A stretch of DNA of 64,000 nt from Paraclostridium dentum (GCF_012922555.1 NZ_WIPK01000002.1:1-64000), one strand, 5' to 3'. Shown: positions 33,881-43,354, counted from the first letter of the stretch. Notes: a model not told the origin generated them from the sequence alone. Numbers and translations: made by a program.

Positions 33881-34897
33881 TCAATTGTAAAAGTTGCCTA
33901 ATATTCCAAAAGGATCTTTGCTTACAAAAACATTGGTAGATACATAATCCTTATCAGACAAATAATTAGATTTAAAACAAGCTCTTATAAACTTATCGTT
34001 TATGCTAAACTCATCCTCGTATGATTCACTCCAACTACAACCTAAATCATCAGAACAACAAGTATATAAAATATTTTTATGCACATAAGATATGAATATT
34101 GAAGAATTATATTTTAATATAGATGGATATAAATATAATGATCCATCTGTTATAAATTTATTTACGCTTTCATCAAATGAATTATTATTTAGATATCCAT
34201 TTAAATATTTAATACTGTACTTAAAATCATTGCTTTCACAATATGTTATGTGATAAAAGTTAAGTTTATCTTTTAGAACAGATAGATATATTTTATTTTC
34301 TAAAGAATTAGTTATGCATAGAGGATCATTCCAACTTAGGTTACTTAAATTAAAATTTGTGCAATAAACTTGTGGAAACTCGTTATTTTCTTTAAAGTAA
34401 AAAATTGTTGGAACTTTTTCATTAAAATAAATTGTAAAGTTATCCAAAACAGGTAAATTTATAAAATCAACTTTATTTTCAAACCATTGTTTACCATTAT
34501 TATAATGATGGAATAAGATAGTAGTGGCACAATCTTTATTAGTTAGATAATAAAATATATGTATTGTATTGTTTATAAATTTTATGTATGGAAACGTTAT
34601 AGTATAGTTTTCAGAGTCATAATCTATTGTATGGAGAGTTAAAAATTTATTACTATCATTATTTAGTTTTAAAATGTTTATTTTAGAATCTAAAAATATT
34701 CCATATACATTATCATTTGAATCTATATCAAAATAATAACTAGAAAAATCAATAGGAACAAGTGTTATACTTTCAGAATGAACCATTGAATTGCTATTTT
34801 TAAAATATTTATAGCGCAGTCCATTTTCACTTTTTATAAGGATCATATCTTTATTAGATTTTCTTATAACATATGAACATTCATTAAAAAATCCCAT
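33881..34897 (-). CDS. Asp-box beta-propeller-like protein next to cdeC
   Basis: A 338-residue protein with no named family that I can assign. It is built of short beta-strand repeats rich in aromatic residues. One segment, SDDLGCSWSE near residue 288, is a clean Asp-box (S-x-D-x-G-x-S-W) as found in sialidases and other BNR-repeat propellers; YNNGKQWFE is a weaker copy. No catalytic sialidase Arg/FRIP motif, signal peptide or membrane segment is seen. TAGGAGGT precedes ATG 34897. It is divergent from cdeC across 182 nt, so a spore-surface role is plausible. Confidence 0.65.
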   Translation of the reverse strand: MGFFNECSYVIRKSNKDMILIKSENGLRYKYFKNSNSMVHSESITLVPIDFSSYYFDIDSNDNVYGIFLDSKINILKLNNDSNKFLTLHTIDYDSENYTITFPYIKFINNTIHIFYYLTNKDCATTILFHHYNNGKQWFENKVDFINLPVLDNFTIYFNEKVPTIFYFKENNEFPQVYCTNFNLSNLSWNDPLCITNSLENKIYLSVLKDKLNFYHITYCESNDFKYSIKYLNGYLNNNSFDESVNKFITDGSLYLYPSILKYNSSIFISYVHKNILYTCCSDDLGCSWSESYEDEFSINDKFIRACFKSNYLSDKDYVSTNVFVSKDPFGILGNFYN

Positions 34898-34990
34898 AAC
34901 TACCTCCTAAAATATATATTCTATAAATATATATTAACTCAGCAGTAAATTATTCTAATAAGAATTAATTAATAAAAGACTAATTAAGTA

Positions 34991-35018
34991 ACAATTAGCA
35001 AAATACATGCATATTATT
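34991..35018 (+). promoter_or_regulatory. Candidate sigma-K promoter of cdeC
   Basis: AC (34991-34992), 17 nt, CATAttaTT (35010-35018): one mismatch from CATAnnnTA. C. difficile cdeC is expressed in the mother cell under sigma-K, which fits. Confidence 0.5.
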
Positions 35019-35079
35019 AATTAGGCATAAACAAGAGCCTACATTTTTATAAGACGATCAAAAGGGAGGCCAAAACTGA

Positions 35080-36246
35080 ATGAAGGATTTAATGAGAGCC
35101 AAAAAAGTAGTTAACAAAAGAATAATACAGCCTAATCAAAATATAGAGCAAGGAAGAAGCTATATAGAAACAAATGAAATAGAAGAGGAGCTAAGAGGAT
35201 GCAAGCCACAATGCCATCCATATGTACAATGTGATTGTAATAATGATTGCAATAATGATTGCAACCATCATAATCATAATTGTGGATGTAATCCAGGATG
35301 CTGTGATTGCAAAGATGAAGAAGATTGTACAGACAATTGCTTCCCAAACCCTTGTCCAGAAGAGTGTGCTCATCCTTTAGTACCACCAAAATTTCCAATA
35401 TCACAAGCAGCATTGTTTCCGATAGAAACTAATAGAATATTTGATACTATAATGTTTAGAGTATTTACAGATGGTAAAATGGCGAATGGAGAAGATTTAA
35501 ACTTTGATTTTGAATTAGGTAGTTTACGTGGACCATTGCCAAATGCTACTCAAACTAATGCTACTATAGAGAAAGTTTGTATAAATTATTCAAGTATAAG
35601 AATAAATCCAGGAACAACATCTTTAGAGAATTTAAGCATTGATAAGGTTAATAAACATGGTAGAAGATGTGAAACAATATTTGAATATGATGTGTGTGGT
35701 CAATTAAATAGATGCTGCAACGAGAAGTGTTTGGGACAAAATGTAGTTTATAAACAAAAAGGATTAAATGTTATAGTTAAAGATTTAGAAATAGAATTAA
35801 TAGGTAGATTTGGATGTTCTGAGTTTACAGCTATAGCTACACCAGTTGAGAAGTGCCATAAAGGCGATGAATCAAATGAGGTAGTATTCTTTTTTAACAC
35901 TTTATCAAGTGATATAGTAGTTCCAGCAGATGGAAGAGGTTTTACGCTAAGACAAGATTTCCAAACTCAACTAACAGTTGACTGCATAGGAAAAGCAATA
36001 ATAACTCAACACATAGTAAACAATAAACCTTGCTTTGAGTTAGAAATTCCTAATGGAATAGACTTAGTGCTATGCTTACAAAATATAGTTAGTGTATTAA
36101 TAGAAGAACAAATAGTAGTTTTAGGTGGACCTACAAGAATAAAACCTAGATTAGTAGACACATTTGGTAATGTTTGCGATTTCTCTCAATTCAATGGAGA
36201 TTGTGAAGAAAAACATGATCACTGCCATAAAGATAATAAGTGCTAA
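35080..36246 (+). CDS. cdeC: Cysteine-rich exosporium morphogenetic protein CdeC
   Basis: A 388-residue orthologue of C. difficile CdeC (CD1067), needed there for exosporium assembly. A Cys/His/Asn-rich low-complexity region fills residues 41-95 (CDCNNDCNNDCNHHNHNCGC). The conserved body follows: ETNRIFDTIMFRVFTD, CETIFEYDVCGQLNRCC, YKQKGLNVIVKDLEIEL, VPADGRGFTLRQDFQTQLTV, DCIGKAIIT, NGIDLVLCLQNIVSVLIEEQ, and RLVDTFGNVCDFSQ near the end. CdeC self-assembles through disulfides. GGGAGG precedes ATG. A sigma-K-like promoter lies upstream. The Cys-rich segment is compositionally different from the CdeC I recall, but the body aligns well. Confidence 0.92.
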   Translation: MKDLMRAKKVVNKRIIQPNQNIEQGRSYIETNEIEEELRGCKPQCHPYVQCDCNNDCNNDCNHHNHNCGCNPGCCDCKDEEDCTDNCFPNPCPEECAHPLVPPKFPISQAALFPIETNRIFDTIMFRVFTDGKMANGEDLNFDFELGSLRGPLPNATQTNATIEKVCINYSSIRINPGTTSLENLSIDKVNKHGRRCETIFEYDVCGQLNRCCNEKCLGQNVVYKQKGLNVIVKDLEIELIGRFGCSEFTAIATPVEKCHKGDESNEVVFFFNTLSSDIVVPADGRGFTLRQDFQTQLTVDCIGKAIITQHIVNNKPCFELEIPNGIDLVLCLQNIVSVLIEEQIVVLGGPTRIKPRLVDTFGNVCDFSQFNGDCEEKHDHCHKDNKC

Positions 36247-36262
36247 TCAAAAAAATACACTG

Positions 36263-36317
36263 ATATTGAAAATAAAAAGAGCATTGATAAAATCAATGCT
36301 CTTTTTATTTTCAATAT
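36263..36317. terminator. Bidirectional terminator with 26-bp perfect stem
   Basis: 36263-36288 pairs exactly with 36292-36317 around AAA. It includes A- and T-runs on either side of GAGCATTGAT/ATCAATGCTC. The stem reaches past the stop codon of the converging gene at 36311. Confidence 0.9.
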
Positions 36318-36904
36318 TTTATAGTATCACAGTACTTAAACAAAATATTACTAGTTTTTACATTTGAAAAGTATGACCAGCGTTTTTCAGTATCATTATA
36401 AACCATGGACTCTAAATCTATTTTATTTTTTGACTTAACATAGTAGGAGCATATAATATAGTTATTTGATACGTTAATAGTATAAAGAGGAAGCTTACTT
36501 TTAAAAGCATTTTTAATATCGAACTCTATAAGTTCATTATTATAAAAATTATAGTTTAAATGATATATATTGTGATAATGCTTGTTTAGAGACTTAGAAA
36601 AAAATATATTTATAGAATTATTCAATGAATACATAGAGAGTTTACAAATTTTTTTCGAACTAACATTTAACTTAAATGATGATATCAAATTCAAAGAACT
36701 ATTATTATACGTGTAATAATAAAAGTAATTTTTTAAGTCTATAAAACAAATATGAATTTCATCATACTTATCGATTATTGCTGAGTATAAATAAACATTA
36801 TTTGAAATGTTTTCAATTTTGTTTGTATAATTTTTTATGTATAAACAATTATTTTTATTAAAAATAGATAAAGACAAACTCGCATCTTTATTTAGAATAA
36901 TCAT
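36311..36904 (-). CDS. Small beta-rich protein of unknown function (197 aa)
   Basis: Not recognised. It is rich in Asn, Tyr, Ser and Lys with alternating hydrophobic strands (LYIKNYTNKI, DEIHICFIDLKNYFYYYTYN, NSINIFFSKSL, NNYIICSYYVKSKNKIDLES) reminiscent of the propeller-like neighbour at 33881-34897, but without a clear Asp-box. ATG 36904 lies 8 nt from GAGGTGG; GTG 36916 overlaps that site. The gene is 13 nt downstream of the SpoVB-like gene and probably cotranscribed, so it is likely sporulation-linked. Confidence 0.6.
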   Translation of the reverse strand: MIILNKDASLSLSIFNKNNCLYIKNYTNKIENISNNVYLYSAIIDKYDEIHICFIDLKNYFYYYTYNNSSLNLISSFKLNVSSKKICKLSMYSLNNSINIFFSKSLNKHYHNIYHLNYNFYNNELIEFDIKNAFKSKLPLYTINVSNNYIICSYYVKSKNKIDLESMVYNDTEKRWSYFSNVKTSNILFKYCDTIKY

Positions 36905-36917
36905 AAAAGTAACCACC

Positions 36918-38240
36918 TCAGTATAATGATTTTAAAGATTTAAATAAAACATGAGAATTAAATGCAAAAGTTATGATAGGAACTATCGTAAGAATCAATA
37001 TATAGCCCCATAAGCCAACATCTGGTATTGGAAGTATAAAGTATAGGCAAAGTGTTTGTATAATCATAGAGGAGATTCCTATAACGCTAGAGATAAACTC
37101 CTTTCCAATAGAATGAAGAATACCAGAAATTACATGATTTAAACTTAAGAATAAAGGAACTAAGCACATGTATTTTAAATAAAATCCTGCAACTTTATTT
37201 TTGAAAGTATATAAGCAAATTTCTTCTCCGAATAAATAAAATATTAAAGAACATAAAAATCCCATAACAACAGTTAGAACCAAAGCAAATAATATCTTCC
37301 TTTTTATAGATTTAATATTTTTTCTACTTACATCCAATGATATGCTAGGTATTATATTTACAACCAACGCAGAAACTAGCATAAATGGAAGGTAGACAAA
37401 CGGAAATACCATACCTGCAATAGTTCCATAAATTCCTAAAGCAGTTGTATATGTAATTCCGGAAAGAGCTAGCCTAGATGGAATAATCATAGAACTAATA
37501 GAATTTAAAACTATATTAGACATACGATTGCAGGTAATAGGGATTGACATTTTAACTGTATTATATGAGGATTTTATAAACTCTTTTATATCTATAGTGT
37601 ACTTATTGTCTATATATGGCTTTCGAGCTAATCCTAGTGTCATAAGTGATAAACTTATACATTCTCCTATTGATATACCTATTATTGCAGATAGACAGAT
37701 TAAAGTTGGATCATTAAAGTTTTTTACTATCAAATAAACAAAAACAATTTTTGAAATTTGTTCTAAAACTTGAGAGACAGCAGGTATATCAACTTGCTTT
37801 ATTCCATAATAGTATCCTCTTACAATATTTGAAAGTGTTATAGCTATTATTGATGGACAAAGAGCAAGTATAAATATAGAGCTATTATTGCTATGTAATA
37901 ATTTAATCGATAAAGATTCAGAGCTAACTGACACAAAAAAAGCAATAAGTGATGCTATAAAAAAGGATATATATATTGCCGATATAAGAAGAGCATTTGT
38001 ACTATGTTTATCATTAAATGCATTTTTTCTTGCAACTAAACAACTAAGAGCAGTTGGTATTCCTGTTGTGGTAAGAGCTATACAAATCATTAAAAAGTTA
38101 AACACCATGTGATATATTCCTAAGTGAACCTCTGATAAATTATTTGATAAAAATATCTTATATAAAAAACCTATTATTCTGACTATAAAATTAGATAAAA
38201 AAAGCACTAAAGTTGAATATACAAGATTAGGAATCTTCAA
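36918..38240 (-). CDS. SpoVB/MATE-like polysaccharide flippase
   Basis: A 440-residue membrane protein with about 12-14 predicted helices, MOP superfamily. The N-terminus LFLSNFIVRIIGFLYKIFLS and the motif NIVRGYYYGIKQVDIPAVSQ match the SpoVB family, which moves lipid-linked sugars for spore cortex peptidoglycan. TTG 38240 follows AGGAGGTG by 6 nt; GTG 38249 lies inside that site. It is upstream of the 36311-36904 gene in one unit. From memory C. difficile also carries a gene of this type just after cdeC. It could act on spore-surface glycans rather than the cortex. Confidence 0.85.
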   Translation of the reverse strand: MKIPNLVYSTLVLFLSNFIVRIIGFLYKIFLSNNLSEVHLGIYHMVFNFLMICIALTTTGIPTALSCLVARKNAFNDKHSTNALLISAIYISFFIASLIAFFVSVSSESLSIKLLHSNNSSIFILALCPSIIAITLSNIVRGYYYGIKQVDIPAVSQVLEQISKIVFVYLIVKNFNDPTLICLSAIIGISIGECISLSLMTLGLARKPYIDNKYTIDIKEFIKSSYNTVKMSIPITCNRMSNIVLNSISSMIIPSRLALSGITYTTALGIYGTIAGMVFPFVYLPFMLVSALVVNIIPSISLDVSRKNIKSIKRKILFALVLTVVMGFLCSLIFYLFGEEICLYTFKNKVAGFYLKYMCLVPLFLSLNHVISGILHSIGKEFISSVIGISSMIIQTLCLYFILPIPDVGLWGYILILTIVPIITFAFNSHVLFKSLKSLY

Positions 38241-38290
38241 ATATATCACCTCCTATCTTAAGTTATATTCAATAATTAATATAAAAATGA

Positions 38291-38329
38291 AAAAAATAAC
38301 TCGTATCTAAAAAGATAGAGTTATTTTTT
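38291..38329 (-). terminator. Terminator of the PHP phosphatase gene
   Basis: On the minus strand AATAACTC..ATCT pairs with AGAT..GAGTTATT around TTTT, followed by T6. Confidence 0.8.
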
Positions 38330-38354
38330 ATGTTTGATAGTTAAAGTGAATTTT

Positions 38355-39167
38355 TTATTTGTTTAAAATATTTTTTATACTTATAAATTGAGGCTTCATT
38401 TTATCAAAAGTTGTTACATATTTAAATCCAAGTTCATCAAGTCTATTATATATATAATCAAACTTATAAGCTACTTGAGATGGTATATGAGAATCGGACC
38501 CAGTAGTTATTATCTCCCCACCAAGTTCTTTATACATTTTTAGTATATAGTTTGAAGGTGTTAAGTCTTTTAGCCCGTATCTAAAACATGACGTGTTTAT
38601 TTCTATACCTTTTCCACTATGAATAACTTCTTTTAAAATTGATTCTAATATATCAGAAAAAAGTTTATCATCAAGTTCTTCATTGTAATCTCCATATCTC
38701 TTAATTAAATCAAGATGTCCTAAAACAGAATAATCTTTATAATTTTTAACTATATAATATAAAAGTTCATAATACTTTTCGTAAGCTTCGTGTTGAGATT
38801 TATCATTAAAGAAAGTTCCATTGTACAAATCAATCTTATCTATTGCATGCATTGAACAAATAACAAAATCGAATGGATAGCTTTTTATATCATTTGAGCA
38901 TTTTTCTATGATATGAGGTTGAACTCCCATTTCAATTCCTTTTTTTATAGTAATTTGATTTTTAAATTTATCTTTAAGATTATCAATACTTTTTAAGTAA
39001 GATATATAGTCTGTTTCAAATGGAACATCACTTATTATGTCGTAGTCAACATGATCAGTAAAACAGATTTCTTTTAAGCCTAAATCAATAGATTTTTTGA
39101 CCATATCTTCCATAGGTGTTTGACTATCTCCGGAAAAGTTTGAATGCATATGATAATCGTAGTACAT
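38355..39167 (-). CDS. PHP-domain histidinol-phosphatase (HisJ/HisK type)
   Basis: A 270-residue metal-dependent phosphoesterase. YDYHMHSNFSGD opens the PHP domain; EICFTDHVDYD, SMHAIDK, VLGHLDLIKRYG and TTGSDSHIP supply further metal ligands. The family removes phosphate from histidinol phosphate in histidine synthesis, but no other his gene is nearby, so another phosphoester substrate is possible. AAGGGGATA precedes ATG. It is divergent from the MocR regulator gene (115-nt gap). Confidence 0.85.
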   Translation of the reverse strand: MYYDYHMHSNFSGDSQTPMEDMVKKSIDLGLKEICFTDHVDYDIISDVPFETDYISYLKSIDNLKDKFKNQITIKKGIEMGVQPHIIEKCSNDIKSYPFDFVICSMHAIDKIDLYNGTFFNDKSQHEAYEKYYELLYYIVKNYKDYSVLGHLDLIKRYGDYNEELDDKLFSDILESILKEVIHSGKGIEINTSCFRYGLKDLTPSNYILKMYKELGGEIITTGSDSHIPSQVAYKFDYIYNRLDELGFKYVTTFDKMKPQFISIKNILNK

Positions 39168-39282
39168 AATTAGTATCCCCTTTTTTTATAAATTTTGGTA
39201 TTATATATACATAATAATATCAAATATAGTTATAGGCATCAATAAACACATGTACAACAATATCATTTGAAGTGGTGATTAA

Positions 39283-40707
39283 ATGGATAAATATAAGTTA
39301 GTAATAGAAGATAATAGTCCAAAGTATTTACAAATTTATAATCATATAAAAACAATGATTATAAATAATGAAATAGAAGTAAATAAAAAGCTTCCACCTA
39401 TAAGATCTATAGCAAAGCTATTAAATGTTAATAACACTACAATAGTAAAGGCATATGAATTATTAGAAAAAGAAGGATATGTATATAAAATTATTGGTAG
39501 TGGAACATTTGTGTCAGACACTAGAGTAAAAGCAAATAGTGATGAAAACACACCTATGGAAGGAATAATTAGATTTGACAATGGGAATCCTTCAATAGAT
39601 ATGTTTCCAGTAGAAGAGTTTAAAAAATCCATAAATATAGCTCTTGAAAAAGAAGGAAATTCAATGTTTGAATATGATGATGGATTAGGGTTTATAAAGT
39701 TAAGGTCTAAACTCGTAGAATACTTAAAAACTCTAAATATAAATACTAATAAAGATAATATACAAATTATATCTGGAGCTCAACAAGGTATAGATATAGT
39801 TTGTAAAGGTTTAATAAACTACTCAGATTTAGTATTTGTTGAGGAACCAACTTACAGAGGAGCACTTGAAGTATTTAAAAATAGAGGGTCAAAAATTATA
39901 AGTATACCGATGTTAGAAGATGGAATAGATATAGGTATACTTAAGCTGAAACTTGAAAAAATAAGACCGAAGATACTTTATACAATGCCTAATTACCAAA
40001 ATCCAACTGGAATATCTTACTCAGAATATAAAAAGAAAAAGTTAATTGAATTAGCTGAAAAATATGATTTTTATATATTAGAGGACGATTTTATGAGCGA
40101 TTTGAAATTTGAATCAACAGAACATTATCCTCTTAGAAGTTATGATGATAAGGGAAGGGTAATTTATATAAAAAGTTTCTCTAAATTACTTATGCCAGGG
40201 ATTAGAATAGGATTAGTTGAAATGCCTAATGAAATTTTAAATAAAATACTATGGGCAAAATATTCCTCAGATATATCAACATCAGGTATAATTCAAAGGT
40301 CTATGTATTATTATATGGAAAACTTCAACTGGAACAACTACATAAAAAATGTAGAGGATGCTTATTATGAAAAATTTAAATTAGCACTAGAACTTATACA
40401 AAGTAAATTAGCTAATAAACTTAAAATAAAAGTACCTACAGGAGGAATAAATTTCTTTCTGGAATTACCAAGAGGATACTCAGCAAAAGCATTTAGTAAA
40501 TTCTTAAGAAAAAAAGGAGTAGCTATTTTATCAGGTGGGCACTTCTTTGACACATCTATAGACGATAGATTTTTTAGAATAAATATTGCACAAACAAGCT
40601 TAGATGAAATACAAAAGGGAATAGATATAATATCGGATAATATAGATGAATTTTTAAAATACTACAAAAACACAGAAGAATTTAAAGAAAATAAATTATT
40701 TTTTTAG
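39283..40707 (+). CDS. MocR-type regulator (GntR HTH fused to aminotransferase)
   Basis: A 474-residue fusion. Residues about 10-75 form a GntR winged helix (YLQIYNHIKTMIINNEI, KLPPIRSIAKLLNVNNTTIV adjacent). From about 110 on there is a class I/II aminotransferase fold (ISGAQQGIDIVCKGL, YTMPNYQNPTGISYS) with the PLP lysine in YIKSFSKLLMPGIRIG. MocR proteins regulate PLP, GABA, amino-acid or transporter genes using PLP-bound ligands; the target here is unknown. The small DUF896 gene starts 11 nt later. Confidence 0.88.
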   Translation: MDKYKLVIEDNSPKYLQIYNHIKTMIINNEIEVNKKLPPIRSIAKLLNVNNTTIVKAYELLEKEGYVYKIIGSGTFVSDTRVKANSDENTPMEGIIRFDNGNPSIDMFPVEEFKKSINIALEKEGNSMFEYDDGLGFIKLRSKLVEYLKTLNINTNKDNIQIISGAQQGIDIVCKGLINYSDLVFVEEPTYRGALEVFKNRGSKIISIPMLEDGIDIGILKLKLEKIRPKILYTMPNYQNPTGISYSEYKKKKLIELAEKYDFYILEDDFMSDLKFESTEHYPLRSYDDKGRVIYIKSFSKLLMPGIRIGLVEMPNEILNKILWAKYSSDISTSGIIQRSMYYYMENFNWNNYIKNVEDAYYEKFKLALELIQSKLANKLKIKVPTGGINFFLELPRGYSAKAFSKFLRKKGVAILSGGHFFDTSIDDRFFRINIAQTSLDEIQKGIDIISDNIDEFLKYYKNTEEFKENKLFF

Positions 40708-40718
40708 GAGTGAATAAT

Positions 40719-40937
40719 ATGAATAACGAATTTGATAAAAAGAAATTAAATAGAATAAATGAATTGGCAAAAAAGCATAAAGGTGAAGGCTTAACTGAAG
40801 ATGAACATAAAGAAAGAGAAGGATTAAGAAAAGAATATTTAGAACATTTTAGAGGTCATTTTAGATCAAGATTAGAAAACATAAAAGTAGTTTCACCAGA
40901 GGAATATGAAGAAGCAATGAAAAACAAAAAGAACTAG
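40719..40937 (+). CDS. DUF896 (YnzC-like) small protein
   Basis: A 72-residue two-helix protein resembling B. subtilis YnzC: RINELAKKHKGEGLTEDEHK then REGLRKEYLEHFRGHFRSRL. The function of the family is unknown. AGGAG lies 9 nt before ATG 40719; the GTG nine bases earlier overlaps that site. Cotranscribed with the MocR gene (11-nt gap). Confidence 0.88.
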   Translation: MNNEFDKKKLNRINELAKKHKGEGLTEDEHKEREGLRKEYLEHFRGHFRSRLENIKVVSPEEYEEAMKNKKN

Positions 40938-41015
40938 AAAAATTTAACATTTGACAAATGCAAGTGTGCTATAATTATCACGAGGGTATTTTAATAAAGA
41001 AAGGGAGTATTAAGT

Positions 41016-42410
41016 ATGAATTTAAGACATGAATTTAAAAATGCATGGGAACAAATTAAAGAAAACAAAGAACTTGATGCTGTGATGAATTACTCAAATG
41101 AATACATGAAGTTCCTAGATGCTGGTAAAACAGAAAGAACTTCAGCAAGAGAGATAATAAGACAAGCTAAAGAACATGGTTTTATATCAATAAACGATGC
41201 GATATCATCAGGATGTTTAACTGCAGGTACTAAAGTATATGCAGAAAATAAAGATAAAGGCGTTGCTTTATTTGTAATTGGACAAGAAGAATTACAAAAA
41301 GGAATGAGAATTGTTGGGGGACATATAGATTCTCCAAGATTAGATTTAAAACCAAATCCATTATATGAAGATGGAAATTTAGCTCTTTTCAAAACTCACT
41401 ACTATGGTGGAATAAAAAAATATCAATGGACAGCATTACCACTTGCAATACATGGTGTAGTTATACTACAAGATGGAACTAAAGTTGATATATGTATAGG
41501 TGAAGATGATAATGATCCAGTATTTTGCATAACAGATCTATTAATACATTTAGCAGGAGATCAAATGCAAAAAAAATTAGCTGATGGAGTAACTGGTGAA
41601 GGCTTAAATCTTTTAGTAGGGCATATGCCATTAGAAGGTGAAGAGAAAGATGCAGTTGAAGCTAATGTACTTAAATTATTAAATGAAAAATATAACATGA
41701 CTCAAAAAGATTTCTTAACAGCTGAGATAGAAATTGTTCCAGCTGGTAAAGCTAGACATTTAGGATTTGATAAAGGAATGGTTATAGCTTATGGTCATGA
41801 TGATAGAGTTTGTTCATATGCAGCTGTAAAATCTATATTTGATATTGAAAATCCAAAATATACTGCAGTAGCATTATGTGTAGATAAAGAAGAAGTTGGA
41901 TCTCAAGGAAATACAGGAATGCAATCTAAATTCTTTGAAAATGCAGTAGCTGAACTTATAAACTTACAAGGAGATTATTGTGATCTTAAAGTAAGAAGAG
42001 CTATGGCAAATTCAAAAGTTTTATCAGCTGATGTTTCAGCTGGATTTGATCCAACATACCCAGATGTTTTAGATAAGAGAAATGCATGTTTTATGGGACA
42101 TGGTTTAGCTTTAACTAAATACACAGGAGCAAGAGGTAAAGGTGGATGCAATGATGCTAACGCTGAATTTGCTTCAGAAGTAAGAAGAATATTTGATAAA
42201 GCTAATGTTGTTTGGCAAATATCAGAACTTGGTAAAGTTGACCAAGGTGGCGGTGGAACTATCGCTTACATATTAGCTGAATATGGTGCAGAAGTAATAG
42301 ACTGTGGAGTTGGTGTATTAAATATGCATGCTCCATATGAGATAGTATCTAAAGCAGATATATATGAAATGTATAAAGGATATAAAGCTTTCTATGAAAT
42401 AGAAGCTTAA
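41016..42410 (+). CDS. M18-family aminopeptidase
   Basis: A 464-residue cytosolic zinc aminopeptidase of the aspartyl-aminopeptidase (M18) family. Metal motifs are RIVGGHIDSPRLDLKPNPL, AYGHDDRVCSYA, CVDKEEVGSQGNTGMQSKFF (adjacent pieces), SADVSAGFDPTYPDV and VLNMHAPYEI near the C-terminus. Length is normal. AAAGGGAG precedes ATG. It stands alone with its own terminator and supports peptide breakdown. Confidence 0.95.
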   Translation: MNLRHEFKNAWEQIKENKELDAVMNYSNEYMKFLDAGKTERTSAREIIRQAKEHGFISINDAISSGCLTAGTKVYAENKDKGVALFVIGQEELQKGMRIVGGHIDSPRLDLKPNPLYEDGNLALFKTHYYGGIKKYQWTALPLAIHGVVILQDGTKVDICIGEDDNDPVFCITDLLIHLAGDQMQKKLADGVTGEGLNLLVGHMPLEGEEKDAVEANVLKLLNEKYNMTQKDFLTAEIEIVPAGKARHLGFDKGMVIAYGHDDRVCSYAAVKSIFDIENPKYTAVALCVDKEEVGSQGNTGMQSKFFENAVAELINLQGDYCDLKVRRAMANSKVLSADVSAGFDPTYPDVLDKRNACFMGHGLALTKYTGARGKGGCNDANAEFASEVRRIFDKANVVWQISELGKVDQGGGGTIAYILAEYGAEVIDCGVGVLNMHAPYEIVSKADIYEMYKGYKAFYEIEA

Positions 42411-42413
42411 TAT

Positions 42414-42449
42414 AAAAAAAGATAAGTGATTAATCACTTATCTTTTTTT
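42414..42449. terminator. Bidirectional terminator between M18 peptidase and LysR genes
   Basis: A palindromic stem GATAAGTGAT/ATCACTTATC flanked by A7 and T7. It overlaps the end of the converging lysR gene. Confidence 0.88.
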
Positions 42450-43354
42450 ATATGTTCTAAATTAAAATAGTCACATACTCCATCTAAGAATTTATACTCA
42501 AGAGGAGTAAAAGCTTTTTTCTTAGAGTATATAAAATAAAATTTTCTATCAAAACTCATATTTTTAATTCTATAGAAGTTTAACTTATTTGAGTTTATAT
42601 CTTCAATAATTGAAGTGTAAGATACAAATGAAACCCCAAGTCCTAACTTAACCATTTCTTTTATTGATTCATTAGATTCAACGTAAGCAATTGTATCTAA
42701 GCTATTAAGCGGTATTTTGTTTGATTTTAACTTATTAATCACTATACTTTGAGTCCCAGAACCGTCTTTTCTCATTATAAATTTTAAATTATAAAGTTTT
42801 TCTATATCAATAAAACCATTTTCATTTTCTATAATTAAATTTTTAGGAGCAATTAAAACTAGCTCATCATCTATTAAATCTATATATTCAATTTGTTTAT
42901 TGTTTACCTTAGAACCTACAAATCCAAAACTTATACGTTCATTTAAAATTTCTGATATAGCATCTTGAGAATCATAACGACTTATACTAAATTTAACATT
43001 TGGATAATTAGTATAAAAACTTTTTAAAAAGTCAGGAAGTATATATGTTTCAGGTATAGAACTACATGCAAGATCTATGACCCCTTCTATCTTTCCGCTA
43101 TATTCCTTTATATCATAAACAGCTTTTTTGCAATTATTTAAAATATAAATAGCGTGTTCATATAATATTTCGCCTGCCTTTGTAAGTGTAATTACTTTAT
43201 TATTTCTATTAACTAGTACTGTATCAAGGCTTTTTTCAAGATTTTGAATATGGGCACTAACTGTAGGTTGTGTAAGAAAAAGCTCTTTAGCAGCTTTAGA
43301 AAAGCTATTATATTTAGCTACAGCTACAAAAACTTCAAGTTGTTTTAAGTCCAT
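42434..43354 (-). CDS. LysR-family transcriptional regulator
   Basis: A 306-residue regulator. N-terminal winged helix: LEVFVAVAKYNSFSKAAKEL, FLTQPTVSAHIQNLEKSLDT. The effector domain (IEGVIDLACSSIPETYILPD, adjacent) resembles the CysL/selenium-metabolism group. AGGGGGAG precedes ATG 43354. It is divergent from the lipoprotein gene across 189 nt, a usual place for its operator, though no T-N11-A box stands out. The inducer cannot be told from sequence. Confidence 0.88.
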   Translation of the reverse strand: MDLKQLEVFVAVAKYNSFSKAAKELFLTQPTVSAHIQNLEKSLDTVLVNRNNKVITLTKAGEILYEHAIYILNNCKKAVYDIKEYSGKIEGVIDLACSSIPETYILPDFLKSFYTNYPNVKFSISRYDSQDAISEILNERISFGFVGSKVNNKQIEYIDLIDDELVLIAPKNLIIENENGFIDIEKLYNLKFIMRKDGSGTQSIVINKLKSNKIPLNSLDTIAYVESNESIKEMVKLGLGVSFVSYTSIIEDINSNKLNFYRIKNMSFDRKFYFIYSKKKAFTPLEYKFLDGVCDYFNLEHIKKDK

